Assembly (NCBI GenBank): GCA_965246925.1
Contig: OZ251994.1
Coordinates: 1,116,001-1,180,000 of the forward strand
Direction of reading: 5' to 3'
DNA length: 64,000 nucleotides
Source of the DNA: JANPPS01 sp965246925
GTDB lineage: Bacteria > Pseudomonadota > Alphaproteobacteria > Acetobacterales > Acetobacteraceae
This document shows, piece by piece, positions 11,100 to 18,965 of the stretch. The notes under the pieces were generated by a model. It was not told the DNA's origin. It ran no database searches and was given only the letters and a program-made list of their open reading frames with translations. Position 1 is the first letter of the stretch. Each line of letters starts with the position of its first letter. The translations under genes and the position numbers were made by a program.

Positions 11100-11114
11100 A
11101 TAGGCTGCGCCTAT
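11100..11114. promoter_or_regulatory. OxyR-type palindromic site over the oxyR start codon
   Basis: The sequence ATAG-GCTGCGC-CTAT is ATAG-N7-CTAT, the half-operator pattern known for OxyR. It lies in the katG-oxyR spacer and its last two bases are the A and T of the oxyR ATG. A second matching half-site at the expected spacing is not visible. Confidence 0.55.
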
Positions 11115-12000
11115 GAACCTTCAGGATCTCCGCTACTTGCTCGCCGTGGCCGAGCACCAGCATTTCGGCCGCGCCGCCCGCGCCTGCGGCATCAGCCAGC
11201 CCACCCTCTCGGTCCAGGTCCGCAAGCTCGAGGAACAGCTGGGCGTCATCTTGTTCGAGCGGGCGAGCAAGCTGGTGACACCGACCGACGCCTGCGACCG
11301 GCTGATCGGCCACGCCCGGTCCGCCGTGGCGGAGGCGGAGGCGCTGCTCTCCGTGGCCCGCACCCTGCAGGACCCGCTGGCCGGGCGCTTCCGCCTGGGC
11401 ATCATCCCCACCCTGGCGCCCTATCTGCTCCCATTGGTCTTCGCCCCGCTGCGCGACGCCCTCCCCGGCCTCGAGATCGAGCCGTGGGAGGACCAGACCA
11501 CCGCCCTGCTGGACCGCCTCCGCACACACGAACTGGACGCGGCGCTGCTGGCGACCGAGGTGGACGGCCCGGACCTCACCAGCACGCCGCTATTTGCCGA
11601 ACCGTTTCTCGCCGCCCTGCCACCGGACCACCGCCTGGCGTCGCAAATGGTGGTCGCGGAGGCCGACCTCGCCCCCGACATCCTGGTCCTGGCGGACGGC
11701 CACTGCCTGCGGGACCAGACCCTCGAGGCGTGCGGCCACACCGGCGCGCTGGGCGGAGCCTTGCGCGCATCGAGCCTGCCGACCCTGCTGAACATGGTGG
11801 CGGCCGGCTACGGCACGACGCTGATCCCCGGCCTGGCCGCCGGCGCGGCCGAAGACGCCGGCATCGCCCTCCGTCCGCTGGCCGCGAAGGCGAGCCGCAC
11901 GGTCCGCATCGCCTGGCGCACCCATTACCCGAGGCGCGCGGCGGTGGACGCCGTGGGCCACGTGCTCGCCGCCCGGCTGAGCCGGTTCAGCGGACCGTAG
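11113..12000 (+). CDS. oxyR: OxyR peroxide-sensing LysR-type regulator
   Basis: This is a 295-residue LysR-family activator. Residues 1-60 form the winged HTH (MNLQDLRYLLAVAEHQHFGRAA, SQPTLSVQVRKLEEQLG). The regulatory domain contains DGHCLRDQTLEAC, with Cys198 and Cys207 nine residues apart exactly as the redox pair Cys199/Cys208 of E. coli OxyR; the later LLNMVAAGYGTTLIPG also matches OxyR. Peroxide should oxidise the pair to a disulphide and activate katG, which is divergent with 94 bases between start codons. The palindrome over its start codon suggests autoregulation. Confidence 0.94.
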   Translation: MNLQDLRYLLAVAEHQHFGRAARACGISQPTLSVQVRKLEEQLGVILFERASKLVTPTDACDRLIGHARSAVAEAEALLSVARTLQDPLAGRFRLGIIPTLAPYLLPLVFAPLRDALPGLEIEPWEDQTTALLDRLRTHELDAALLATEVDGPDLTSTPLFAEPFLAALPPDHRLASQMVVAEADLAPDILVLADGHCLRDQTLEACGHTGALGGALRASSLPTLLNMVAAGYGTTLIPGLAAGAAEDAGIALRPLAAKASRTVRIAWRTHYPRRAAVDAVGHVLAARLSRFSGP

Positions 12001-12024
12001 CGCCCCGACCGGCCCCAGAACGGC

Positions 12025-12486
12025 TCAAGGCTCCCCCGCCGCCGCCATCAGCCGGATCACGGCCGCGCGCACCGCCGCCAACGGCGCATCGCACTCCGCG
12101 GTCAGCCCGAACTTCGGCTTCAGGCTCAACGGATCGCCGGTCGTCAGCCAAACCTGGCCGGCCGCGTCCTGCCACGCCAAGGCCCGCAGCGGCAGGTCCA
12201 CGCCCACCCGCTGATCGCATTGCATCAGCGGCGACCCGCCTTTCGGATTGCCGAAGATCAGGGCCACCGTGGGCCGAAGCGTGATCCCCGCCTTCTCGGC
12301 CGCCTTCGCATGGTCGATCCGGGCGGCCACGACGAACCCGGACGCGGACGCCGCATCCTGCAGCCGGTCGATCGTCGCCGGCACCGGAAACGCGCTCCGT
12401 ATCGTCAGCAACTCATCGGCCCGCGCCTCGGGCGCCGCCATCAGCACGGCCAGCGCGGCGGCCACCCCATATCGTGAAACACGCAT
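12025..12486 (-). CDS. exported DUF302 family protein
   Basis: The 153-residue protein begins with a signal peptide (RYGVAAALAVLMAAPEARA, cleavage near residue 25) and has the DUF302 body: IRSAFPVPATIDRLQDAASASGFVVAARIDHAKAA, then LIFGNPKGGSPLMQCDQRVGVDLPLRALAWQDAAGQVWL. The function of DUF302 is unknown; it is often seen with stress or heavy-metal genes. The ATG at 12486 has a purine-rich ribosome site (AGAGGGGG). It is preceded by an exact GTAACC-N16-CGAA ECF-type promoter. Confidence 0.8.
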   Translation of the reverse strand: MRVSRYGVAAALAVLMAAPEARADELLTIRSAFPVPATIDRLQDAASASGFVVAARIDHAKAAEKAGITLRPTVALIFGNPKGGSPLMQCDQRVGVDLPLRALAWQDAAGQVWLTTGDPLSLKPKFGLTAECDAPLAAVRAAVIRLMAAAGEP

Positions 12487-12506
12487 CTCAGTCCCCCTCT
12501 GACCCC

Positions 12507-12532
12507 TTCGGCACGGCATCACCCCGGGTTAC
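12507..12532 (-). promoter_or_regulatory. candidate ECF sigma promoter for the DUF302 gene
   Basis: Reading the minus strand, GTAACC (12532-12527), 16 bases and CGAA (12510-12507) match the published Caulobacter SigF-type ECF consensus GTAACC-N16-CGAA. It ends 21 bases before the DUF302 start codon. Confidence 0.55.
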
Positions 12533-12535
12533 GGC

Positions 12536-12560
12536 GTAACCGTTTCCTGCGCCGCGCGAA
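12536..12560 (+). promoter_or_regulatory. candidate ECF sigma promoter for the sigma gene stump
   Basis: On the plus strand GTAACC (12536-12541), 15 bases and CGAA (12557-12560) form a second copy facing the ECF sigma fragment. The two GTAACC boxes lie head to head in the palindrome GGTTACGGCGTAACC at 12527-12541. The spacer is one base shorter than consensus. Confidence 0.4.
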
Positions 12561-12584
12561 GGACCCGGCAGCGAATGGGTGCTC

Positions 12585-12725
12585 ATGGAACAGCGCGGCA
12601 CTAACCGGCCCAGCGAGGAAGAGGCGGGCCTGGCCGCCATGATGGCGGCGGCCCAGGCGGGGGATAGCGCGGCCTATGCCGCGGTGCTGCGCTGGTGCGC
12701 GCCCTTCATCACCGCCGTCGCGCGC
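12585..12725 (+). pseudogene. ECF sigma factor, N-terminal fragment
   Basis: From the ATG at 12585 about 47 codons read like the start of an ECF sigma factor: a charged N-terminus, then AGLAAMMAAAQAGDSAAYAAVLRWCAPFITAVAR, which is the beginning of region 2 (sigma2.1). After the codons for AVARG the similarity stops and the frame soon ends at about 12767. Regions 2.2-4 are missing, so it cannot bind promoters. The sequence immediately following is the tail of an unrelated PEP-CTERM gene in another frame, so a deletion fused the two. Confidence 0.6.
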
Positions 12726-12907
12726 GGCAATTCGACGGCCTCACCACCTCGGCCAACTATGTGCTGACCAGCGGGCTTACCGCCAATACCGGCGTGCTCC
12801 GCCTGACCTTCGCCGTGACCCCGGTGCCCGAGCCGCCGGCCGCCCTTCTACTCGCCGCCGGCCTGATGGCGCTGGGCGTCACCACCTGGCGCACGAAGCG
12901 CGGCTGA
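12726..12907 (+). pseudogene. PEP-CTERM protein, C-terminal fragment
   Basis: The frame encoding FDGLTTSANYVLTSG and then TPVPEPPAALLLAAGLMALG and a basic end (TWRTKRG) is a PEP-CTERM sorting tail without the rest of the protein or a signal peptide. The open frame's ATG at 12695 lies inside the sigma fragment and is unlikely to be used. Together with the sigma stump it marks a deletion scar at about 12720-12733. Confidence 0.65.
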
Positions 12908-12940
12908 CCGGCCCGCGTCGGGCCGCACCGGCCAACGCCG

Positions 12941-15301
12941 TCACCCCGGAAGGAAGCGCGCGATCGCGGCCGGGAGTTCGGCCACCGCGGCGTTGACCGC
13001 GAACCCGACCGCGAACGCCTCCACGTAATCATAGGACCGCGCGCCGAACACCCCCGGCCGCGCGTGGAAGCGCCAGTAATACACAAGGCTCGCGACGATC
13101 AGCGCCAGCGCGAACCGGGCCGAAAGGAACCGGTCGGCCAAGCGCTGGGCCGCAAGCTCCGGCGCCGGGTCGATCTGCAGCGGGACGGTCCCCTCGCCCA
13201 GCGTGTCGCCGATCACCGCCCCCGCATCGGTGAAGCGCTCGGCGGCGGTGACGTGCGCGATGACGGTGCGGGTGCGGTCGAACACATGCGTCACTCCCGC
13301 TTGGCGCCACTCCGGCGCGGTACGGATCACCGGGGCGCTGCCATCGCCGAAATCCAAGCGGACCAGCACGCCCTGCTGCCAATCCCGCTCCAGGTCCTCG
13401 ACGGCGATCAGCATGGGCCGCCCGGCGGTCCGTTCGGTCTTCGGCGCCGGTACCGTAAGGGTCAGTGGCCGGACGGCGCCCTGCGCGGCCTGGATCGGCA
13501 AGCCCTTGTCGGCCGAATAGATCGCCTTCGAGAGATCGATCTCTTCTTGACCTAGCGCCAGTAGTCTCTCCAAGCACTGCCCGTCCTCCGGAAGCCGTCC
13601 GAGATCAAGCCGCAGACGATCGATCTCCCGGTCCCAGGCGACGAAGCGCGGGCCAGGCTGTTGCCAGAGCAACGCTTGATCGAGCTCGCCAAGCCGGTTG
13701 CGGATGCGGTCCGCATAGCGCCGGCAGTAACCCTGCATCGACCGGCCGGCAATCAATTGAACCCGGACCCCACCATAATCACCCCAGGCCTGATATAACG
13801 CCCGCATCGGCCCGGAAACCTTAGCAAGGTCTCCGGTCTTCACGGCCAGAGCCGCATCCAGATAGGCCGCTTCCAGCGTCCGCTTCGACTCTGGAACCTC
13901 CACCCTTTCGATTTGACCGCGCCAGATCGCAAGAATCTCATCGAGATGCCGCAACTTACTGGCTGCCGACCGGTCAGGATCGGCCTGTGCCGCTGCCGTC
14001 GCGGCTTCGACCGCGGCGAACGACGTCTCGCTATCGTCGGCCGCAAGCCGTCTCCGGGTCAGCGTCACCTGCGCATCGGCCAGGTCTCGTTCGAGCTGAT
14101 TGGCCGTCCCGTTGAGCGCGCCGGCGGTCAAGCGGAGTTCATCGAGGCCGGAAACGTCGTTCAACACCTCTTCGGCCACGCGGAGTCCGGCCAGCGCGGC
14201 CTGCCGGCCCTCCGGCGAAAGCCCGGGTGTATCGGCGTCGGCCCGGATCTGCTCATCCAGCCGTATGATCGTCCCACCCTGCACGATCTGCCGCTGGATC
14301 AGCAGCTGCGACTCCAGCATCGTGCGCGCGGCCCTGTGCAGCCAAAGGCGGGCATTGCCGGCCAGGCCACGCGCGGCGTCCGCCTCCCCGGCCCCCATCG
14401 TGAGCCGCACCCGGATCAGTTGCGCGTCCAAATCGTTGGACAGCGCACCCTCCGGCTCCACCAGCAGACGCTGCCGTAACCGTTCGATCACCCCATCCAC
14501 CTGCCGCGCGAACGGCGTGGGCACGAGACCGCTCTGGACCGAAGGCGGCTTCACCACCCGGTGCAGATCCGCCTGCAGGCCGGTCCATTCCTTCTCGAGG
14601 TCCTCGACGATCACGGCCACCGCCGTCCGGCCCTGCAACGCGCCGCGCAACGCCGCCACCTGGTCGGACGCGGCCTGCAGCGCCGGCGCGGCCTCCTGCA
14701 TGCGATGATCCACCAACGACGCGGCACGCGGGCGGGACAAGGCCTCCACCGCGCGGTCGAAGTTGCGGTCCATCTCGGCGGCGGTCTCGAGCCGGCCGTC
14801 GGCGACCGGATGCGCCTCGATCCAGGCATGGGCGGCCTGCTTGGCCTGCAGCGCGTCGAACAGCTTGGCCCGCGTTTCGCTCTCACCGGCGAACCCCGCG
14901 ATCACGTTCACGATCGACAGCCCGCCCAGCATGAACAGCACGCCCCAACCGGCACTGGCGGCCACATCTGCGCGGATGGGAACGGTGACGGTGCCGATGC
15001 GGCAAATGCTGGTGTAGGTGCCGGGCCGGGCCGGTACGCTGCCGTCTAGGGTGAATCGCAAAGTGCCACCGGGCTCCGTTCCCGTCAGCTCAAGCTCGGC
15101 CGTGAGTGCGCCCGGAACGGCAAGCCCGTCCTCATCCCGCCAGGGACCGGCGCTGACCGGACCGGCCTCAAGCGTCTCTGCCCCGTTCTGAACCAGTGCG
15201 ACCCGAGGCGCCAAACGCAGGATTTCTTGAGCGTTGAACGGCCCACGCCACGAGCGTACTGTGAGGCGGATGGTTTCCGGCTTGGGCCCTGCTTCGTCCA
15301 C
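12941..15301 (-). CDS. large membrane-anchored coiled-coil protein, unknown function
   Basis: I do not recognise this 786-residue protein. Residues 1-110 look like a beta-rich domain. A hydrophobic segment (GWGVLFMLGGLSIVNVIAGFAG, about 118-139) is a transmembrane helix. About 145-640 is a long, helical, Ala/Leu/Arg/Glu-rich region likely to form coiled coils. About 645-690 (VRLDFGDGSAP ... VTHVFDRTRTVIAHV) looks like a PKD-type beta domain. Two further hydrophobic segments lie at about 730-744 and 760-780 near the C-terminus. It has no signal peptide and no enzymatic motif. Position in the membrane and a scaffold or tether role are inferences. It is a single gene; the next gene upstream is divergent. 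Confidence 0.7.
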   Translation of the reverse strand: MDEAGPKPETIRLTVRSWRGPFNAQEILRLAPRVALVQNGAETLEAGPVSAGPWRDEDGLAVPGALTAELELTGTEPGGTLRFTLDGSVPARPGTYTSICRIGTVTVPIRADVAASAGWGVLFMLGGLSIVNVIAGFAGESETRAKLFDALQAKQAAHAWIEAHPVADGRLETAAEMDRNFDRAVEALSRPRAASLVDHRMQEAAPALQAASDQVAALRGALQGRTAVAVIVEDLEKEWTGLQADLHRVVKPPSVQSGLVPTPFARQVDGVIERLRQRLLVEPEGALSNDLDAQLIRVRLTMGAGEADAARGLAGNARLWLHRAARTMLESQLLIQRQIVQGGTIIRLDEQIRADADTPGLSPEGRQAALAGLRVAEEVLNDVSGLDELRLTAGALNGTANQLERDLADAQVTLTRRRLAADDSETSFAAVEAATAAAQADPDRSAASKLRHLDEILAIWRGQIERVEVPESKRTLEAAYLDAALAVKTGDLAKVSGPMRALYQAWGDYGGVRVQLIAGRSMQGYCRRYADRIRNRLGELDQALLWQQPGPRFVAWDREIDRLRLDLGRLPEDGQCLERLLALGQEEIDLSKAIYSADKGLPIQAAQGAVRPLTLTVPAPKTERTAGRPMLIAVEDLERDWQQGVLVRLDFGDGSAPVIRTAPEWRQAGVTHVFDRTRTVIAHVTAAERFTDAGAVIGDTLGEGTVPLQIDPAPELAAQRLADRFLSARFALALIVASLVYYWRFHARPGVFGARSYDYVEAFAVGFAVNAAVAELPAAIARFLPG

Positions 15302-15605
15302 ACCAGGTCCTTCTCTGACCGGGGCAGTCTGCCTTATCGGAACGGAAACGCAAGTATAGTGGGCCGCGCAGTCCTCTGCAGACGGTTATCAAAAAATCGG
15401 CCCGATCAGGCGCCCGGGGCGTTGCTGATCTCGTTGCTTATGACCGACGTTCATGCAACATACGACGCGGCATCGGCGGCTGGCGCAATAAGGAGAAATC
15501 CGCCAGAAATCAACCGCGGGCCAGACGGCCGCGCGCATGCGGGACATCGTCGGCCTGCCTGTCTCCCCGCTAGTCCGCCTTCATCAGCACAGGAGTGACC
15601 GTAGC
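15302..15605. other. 304-base spacer between divergent genes
   Basis: This holds the promoters of the 786-residue protein (minus) and of the old yellow enzyme (plus). A ribosome site AGGAG lies about 12 bases before the ATG at 15606. I see no RNA gene or clear operator. Confidence 0.4.
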
Positions 15606-16661
15606 ATGGCGACCGACCTGTTTGCACCCTACTGCCGGGCGAACCTCGATCTGAAGAACCGGTTCGTGATGGCGCCGATGACCCGTGACCGGGCCGGGCC
15701 GGGCCACGTACCGGTGGAAATGAATGCCACCTACTATGCGCAGCGCGCGGGGGCTGGCTTGATCGTCAGCGAAGGGACGCCGCCCGATGAAGCGGGGCAG
15801 GGTTACCTCCGGGTGCCCGGTCTCTACACCGACGCCCAAGTGGCGGGTTGGCGGCTCGTGACGGACGCCGTTCACGAGGCCGGTGCGACTATCTTCGTGC
15901 AACTCATGTATGTGGGACGCGTCTCCCACCCGAGTTTCTTGGGCGGGCAGACCCCGGCAGGCCCGTCTGCGATCCAGGCCGCAGGCACCGTGTTCACCGA
16001 AACGGGGCCGCAACCCTTCGTCACGCCCCGCGCGCTGGATGCACAGGAGATCCCGGGCATCATCGCCACCTTCGGCCGGGCCGCCCGGCTCGCGGGCGAT
16101 GCAGGGTTCGACGGCGCCGAACTCCACGCCACCTCCGGCTACTTGCCGCATCAGTTCCTAGCACCCAACGCGAACCAGCGTACGGATGAGTGGGGCGGCA
16201 CGGTCATGAACCGCGCGCGCTTCCTGCTCGCTTGCGTCGACGCGATGGCCGCCGCGCGCGGACCGGACCGGGTCGGCGTGCGGATCGGACCGGCGTTCGA
16301 CTTCAACGACGTCCGCGATCCAGACCCGCAGGCCACATACGACAACCTGGTCCGTGAACTGGACCGCCGCGGCCTGGCCTATCTGCATGTCATCGCCACG
16401 CCAGCCGACTGGGACGTCTTGGGCTTCGTGCGGGAGCGTTACCACGGCACCCTGATTGCCAACGGCGGCTATGACCGCGCCCGGGCCAACGCCGATCTGG
16501 CCGCCGGGCGAGCCGATCTGATCTCGTTCGGGACGGCATTCCTGGCCAATCCAGATCTGCCATCCCGCTTCGCGCAAGATGCGGCCCTGAACGAGCCAGA
16601 TAAGCCCACCTTCTACTCCGAGGGTCCTAAGGGCTACATCGACTACCCATCCCTGCCGTAA
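15606..16661 (+). CDS. old yellow enzyme family NADH:flavin oxidoreductase (NemA-like)
   Basis: The 351-residue FMN enzyme reduces activated alkenes, nitro compounds or N-ethylmaleimide with NAD(P)H. The N-terminal barrel strand NRFVMAPMTRDRA, the VQLMYVGRVSHP segment, the SEGTPPDEAGQGY segment and LPHQFLAPNANQRTDEWGG are family signatures. The start at 15606 is chosen for MATDLFAPY and its ribosome site; an in-frame upstream ATG adds residues that do not fit. The substrate-binding motif reads HATSGYL where OYE enzymes usually have His-x-x-Asn or His-x-x-His, so the second ligand-binding residue is Ser. Confidence 0.9.
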   Translation: MATDLFAPYCRANLDLKNRFVMAPMTRDRAGPGHVPVEMNATYYAQRAGAGLIVSEGTPPDEAGQGYLRVPGLYTDAQVAGWRLVTDAVHEAGATIFVQLMYVGRVSHPSFLGGQTPAGPSAIQAAGTVFTETGPQPFVTPRALDAQEIPGIIATFGRAARLAGDAGFDGAELHATSGYLPHQFLAPNANQRTDEWGGTVMNRARFLLACVDAMAAARGPDRVGVRIGPAFDFNDVRDPDPQATYDNLVRELDRRGLAYLHVIATPADWDVLGFVRERYHGTLIANGGYDRARANADLAAGRADLISFGTAFLANPDLPSRFAQDAALNEPDKPTFYSEGPKGYIDYPSLP

Positions 16662-16680
16662 CGGTCGGCTGCACCCGGTC

Positions 16681-17652
16681 TCAAAGCGCGGTCACGCCTT
16701 CCAAGTTGACCGGCGTAGGAAAGTAGCGGAAGCCGTCGCCGGCCTTGGCGACGTGCCCGACGCCGGGCCAGGCAAAATGATAGGCGAGGATCGGCGTGCG
16801 GTTGGCGGCGAACATGTCCATCATCCGCACCCGGCTCTCGGCGGACTGCGCCGGGTCCGTGTCGAAGGCAAACTGCGTGCGCGGACGCTCCAGCAACAAG
16901 ACCGGGTGGTGCGCGAGGTCACCGATATAACAGAGCGTGCTGCCGCCCGAAGCGATCATGAACACGGTATGGCTGACCGTGTGGCCCGGCGCCGAGAGGG
17001 CCGTGATGCCAGGGAGGATCTCCTGCTCGTTCTTGTAGAAGGTGATCCGGTCCTTGACCGGCAACAAGTTGTTTCGCGCCTGGGCCAAGAAGTTCGCCCG
17101 CGCGGGAGCGTTGGCAGGGATGACGGCGTCATCCGTCCAATATTTGAAATCCGCCTCGCCAATGAAATATTGGGCACTCGGGAAGTTCGGCTTGCCATCG
17201 GCGCCCATGATGCCGCCGCAATGGTCGATGTGGGCGTGAGTCATCACCACGGCATCCACATCGTCCGGCCCGATCCCGGCCGCGCGGAGGCTCGGCAGCA
17301 ATTTCCCTGTCGTCGGGCCGAACAACGTGTCCCGGCCCATGCCGGTGTCGAATAGGACGACGCGGTCCCCGAAGTTCACGACGAGGATATTCTGTTCGAG
17401 TACGGCGTTGCTCACCGGCAGGAAGTTCGCCGCCAGCTCCCGCTTGATCTCGTCCGCAGTGGTATTCTGGAACGCCGCGAGCGGGTCACCGAGCGGCAGC
17501 TGCCCATCCGTCACCACCGTGCACTCGGCACTGCCGAGTTTGAACCGGTAAAGGTATGGCGCCTGAGCCTGGCCCATCGGCATCTTTCCAAAGGCGGCGC
17601 TGGGCAAAGCGAGGGCAGAAGCAGTCAGCACGTGGCGGCGTGTGAGCAGCAT
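16681..17652 (-). CDS. exported metallo-beta-lactamase-fold hydrolase
   Basis: The 323-residue protein begins with a Tat signal (TRRHVLTASALALPSAAFG), so it is exported folded to the periplasm. The MBL metal motif THAHIDHCGG (residues about 133-142) supplies three His and an Asp, with APGHTVSHTVF and CYIGDLAHH further on as additional metal ligands. This places it in the large MBL-fold group with quorum-quenching lactonases, sulphatases and related hydrolases. Substrate is unknown. The start follows an AGGAGG site. It converges with the old yellow enzyme gene and is divergent from the SDR gene, which also has a Tat signal. Confidence 0.85.
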   Translation of the reverse strand: MLLTRRHVLTASALALPSAAFGKMPMGQAQAPYLYRFKLGSAECTVVTDGQLPLGDPLAAFQNTTADEIKRELAANFLPVSNAVLEQNILVVNFGDRVVLFDTGMGRDTLFGPTTGKLLPSLRAAGIGPDDVDAVVMTHAHIDHCGGIMGADGKPNFPSAQYFIGEADFKYWTDDAVIPANAPARANFLAQARNNLLPVKDRITFYKNEQEILPGITALSAPGHTVSHTVFMIASGGSTLCYIGDLAHHPVLLLERPRTQFAFDTDPAQSAESRVRMMDMFAANRTPILAYHFAWPGVGHVAKAGDGFRYFPTPVNLEGVTAL

Positions 17653-17821
17653 GGCGATCCTCCTGGTCGGTTTATGGCGCTCTTGGCCGGACGGTCCGGC
17701 ACTTGAAAAATGCGCCTAAGCCGGTGCCGGGCTCAAGCCAAATCTACCAGGCTGCGCACTCTTCAGCATGCAACACATGGCGTCCGGCTCCGTTGTCAGG
17801 CGGTTACAGAGGAGCATGCCT

Positions 17822-18811
17822 ATGACGATCAAGCTTCCTTTCTCCCGCCGTGACGTCGTTACCGGCGTGGGCCTCGCCGCGGCGGTAACCGCCCTGCCGG
17901 CCGGGGCGGATGCTGCGCCTGCCCCGGCGCCCGCGCTGGTGGACCCGGCGACGGCGTTTCCGCGCCCGCCCTACAGGAAACAGTCCCAGCCCTGGCCGGG
18001 GTTGGCGGGCAGGATGGAGCCGCCGCCCGACCATGGAGAAATCAGCTACCGCGGGTCCGGGCGGCTGCTAGGGCGGCGGGCGCTGATTACCGGAGGTGAT
18101 TCCGGCATGGGGCGGGCAGCCGCGATCGCCTATGCGCGGGAGGGGGCGGATGTCGCCATCAACTATCTGCCGGACGAGGAGGAGGATGCGCGGGAGGTCA
18201 TGGCGCTGATCAAGCAAGCGGGCCGGAAAGGCATCGCTCTACCGGGCGACCTGCGGGACGAGGCGTTCTGTGGCAAGCTAGTGTCGGACGCGGTGCAGGG
18301 GCTGGGCGGGCTCGATATCCTGGTCAGCAATGCCGGGCGGCAGCAAACCCATGCGTCGATCCTGGACATCAGCACCGAGCAGTTCGACTGGACGATGAAA
18401 ACCAACATCTATGCGCCGTTCTGGATCATCAAGGCCGCATTACCGCACATGCCGCCGGGCAGCTCGATCATCGCGACCACGTCCGAGCAGGCGACCGACC
18501 CTACGCCGGACCTCTATGACTACGCACAGACCAAGGCGGCAACGACGAATTTCGTCCGCTCACTCAGCAAGCAGCTGGCGTCCAAGGGCATCCGCGTGAA
18601 CGGCGTGGCACCGGGCCCGGTGTGGACGCCGCTGCAGGTGTCGGGCGGGGCGACGATGGAAAAGCTGGAGAAGTTCGGCGCCCAAACGCCGGTGGGGCGC
18701 GCCGGGCAGCCGGTGGAGCTGGCGGGCATCTATGTGCAGTTTGCGGCCAGCGACGGCAGCTTTGCCACCGGGCAGGTCTATGGCGCGGCGGGCGGCGGCG
18801 GGCTGCCCTGA
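17822..18811 (+). CDS. Tat-exported short-chain dehydrogenase/reductase (YghA-like)
   Basis: The 329-residue SDR has the NAD(P)-binding TGGDSGMGRAAAIAYAREGADVAINY, the NAG motif (LVSNAGR), the catalytic Ser (IATTSEQ), Tyr and Lys (YAQTK) and ends GQVYGAAGG. The YghA-like group (with EEEDAREV) acts on alcohols or aldehydes. Unusually, residues 1-40 (KLPFSRRDVVTGVGLAAA ... AGADA) form a twin-arginine signal, so it is predicted to be periplasmic. The ATG at 17822 has the ribosome site AGAGGAG; a start at 17768 is unlikely. Confidence 0.87.
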   Translation: MTIKLPFSRRDVVTGVGLAAAVTALPAGADAAPAPAPALVDPATAFPRPPYRKQSQPWPGLAGRMEPPPDHGEISYRGSGRLLGRRALITGGDSGMGRAAAIAYAREGADVAINYLPDEEEDAREVMALIKQAGRKGIALPGDLRDEAFCGKLVSDAVQGLGGLDILVSNAGRQQTHASILDISTEQFDWTMKTNIYAPFWIIKAALPHMPPGSSIIATTSEQATDPTPDLYDYAQTKAATTNFVRSLSKQLASKGIRVNGVAPGPVWTPLQVSGGATMEKLEKFGAQTPVGRAGQPVELAGIYVQFAASDGSFATGQVYGAAGGGGLP

Positions 18812-18906
18812 GCTGGGCGCCTCCGTTAAGCTCGGGATTTATCGTTGGCCCGCCAGCCTGAGCTTGTCGGAGGGCGGCACGTTCGGGCAAGCCTCGGCGA
18901 GATCAC

Positions 18907-18931
18907 GGAACCGTTTACGTCGTACCGTGTT
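18907..18931 (+). promoter_or_regulatory. candidate EcfG-type general stress promoter
   Basis: GGAAC, 16 bases, then TGTT differs by one base from the alphaproteobacterial EcfG (general stress) consensus GGAAC-N16/17-CGTT. It ends 34 bases before the entericidin start; small entericidins are frequent members of that regulon. Confidence 0.35.
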
Positions 18932-18965
18932 CTGCTTGGTGTGGACGCAACAAAGGAGTAGGGTG

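Noticed and set aside
11097..12284. 395-residue plus-strand ORF overlapping oxyR
   Set aside because: Frame-shifted reading of oxyR, Arg/Pro-rich; the OxyR frame has all family motifs.
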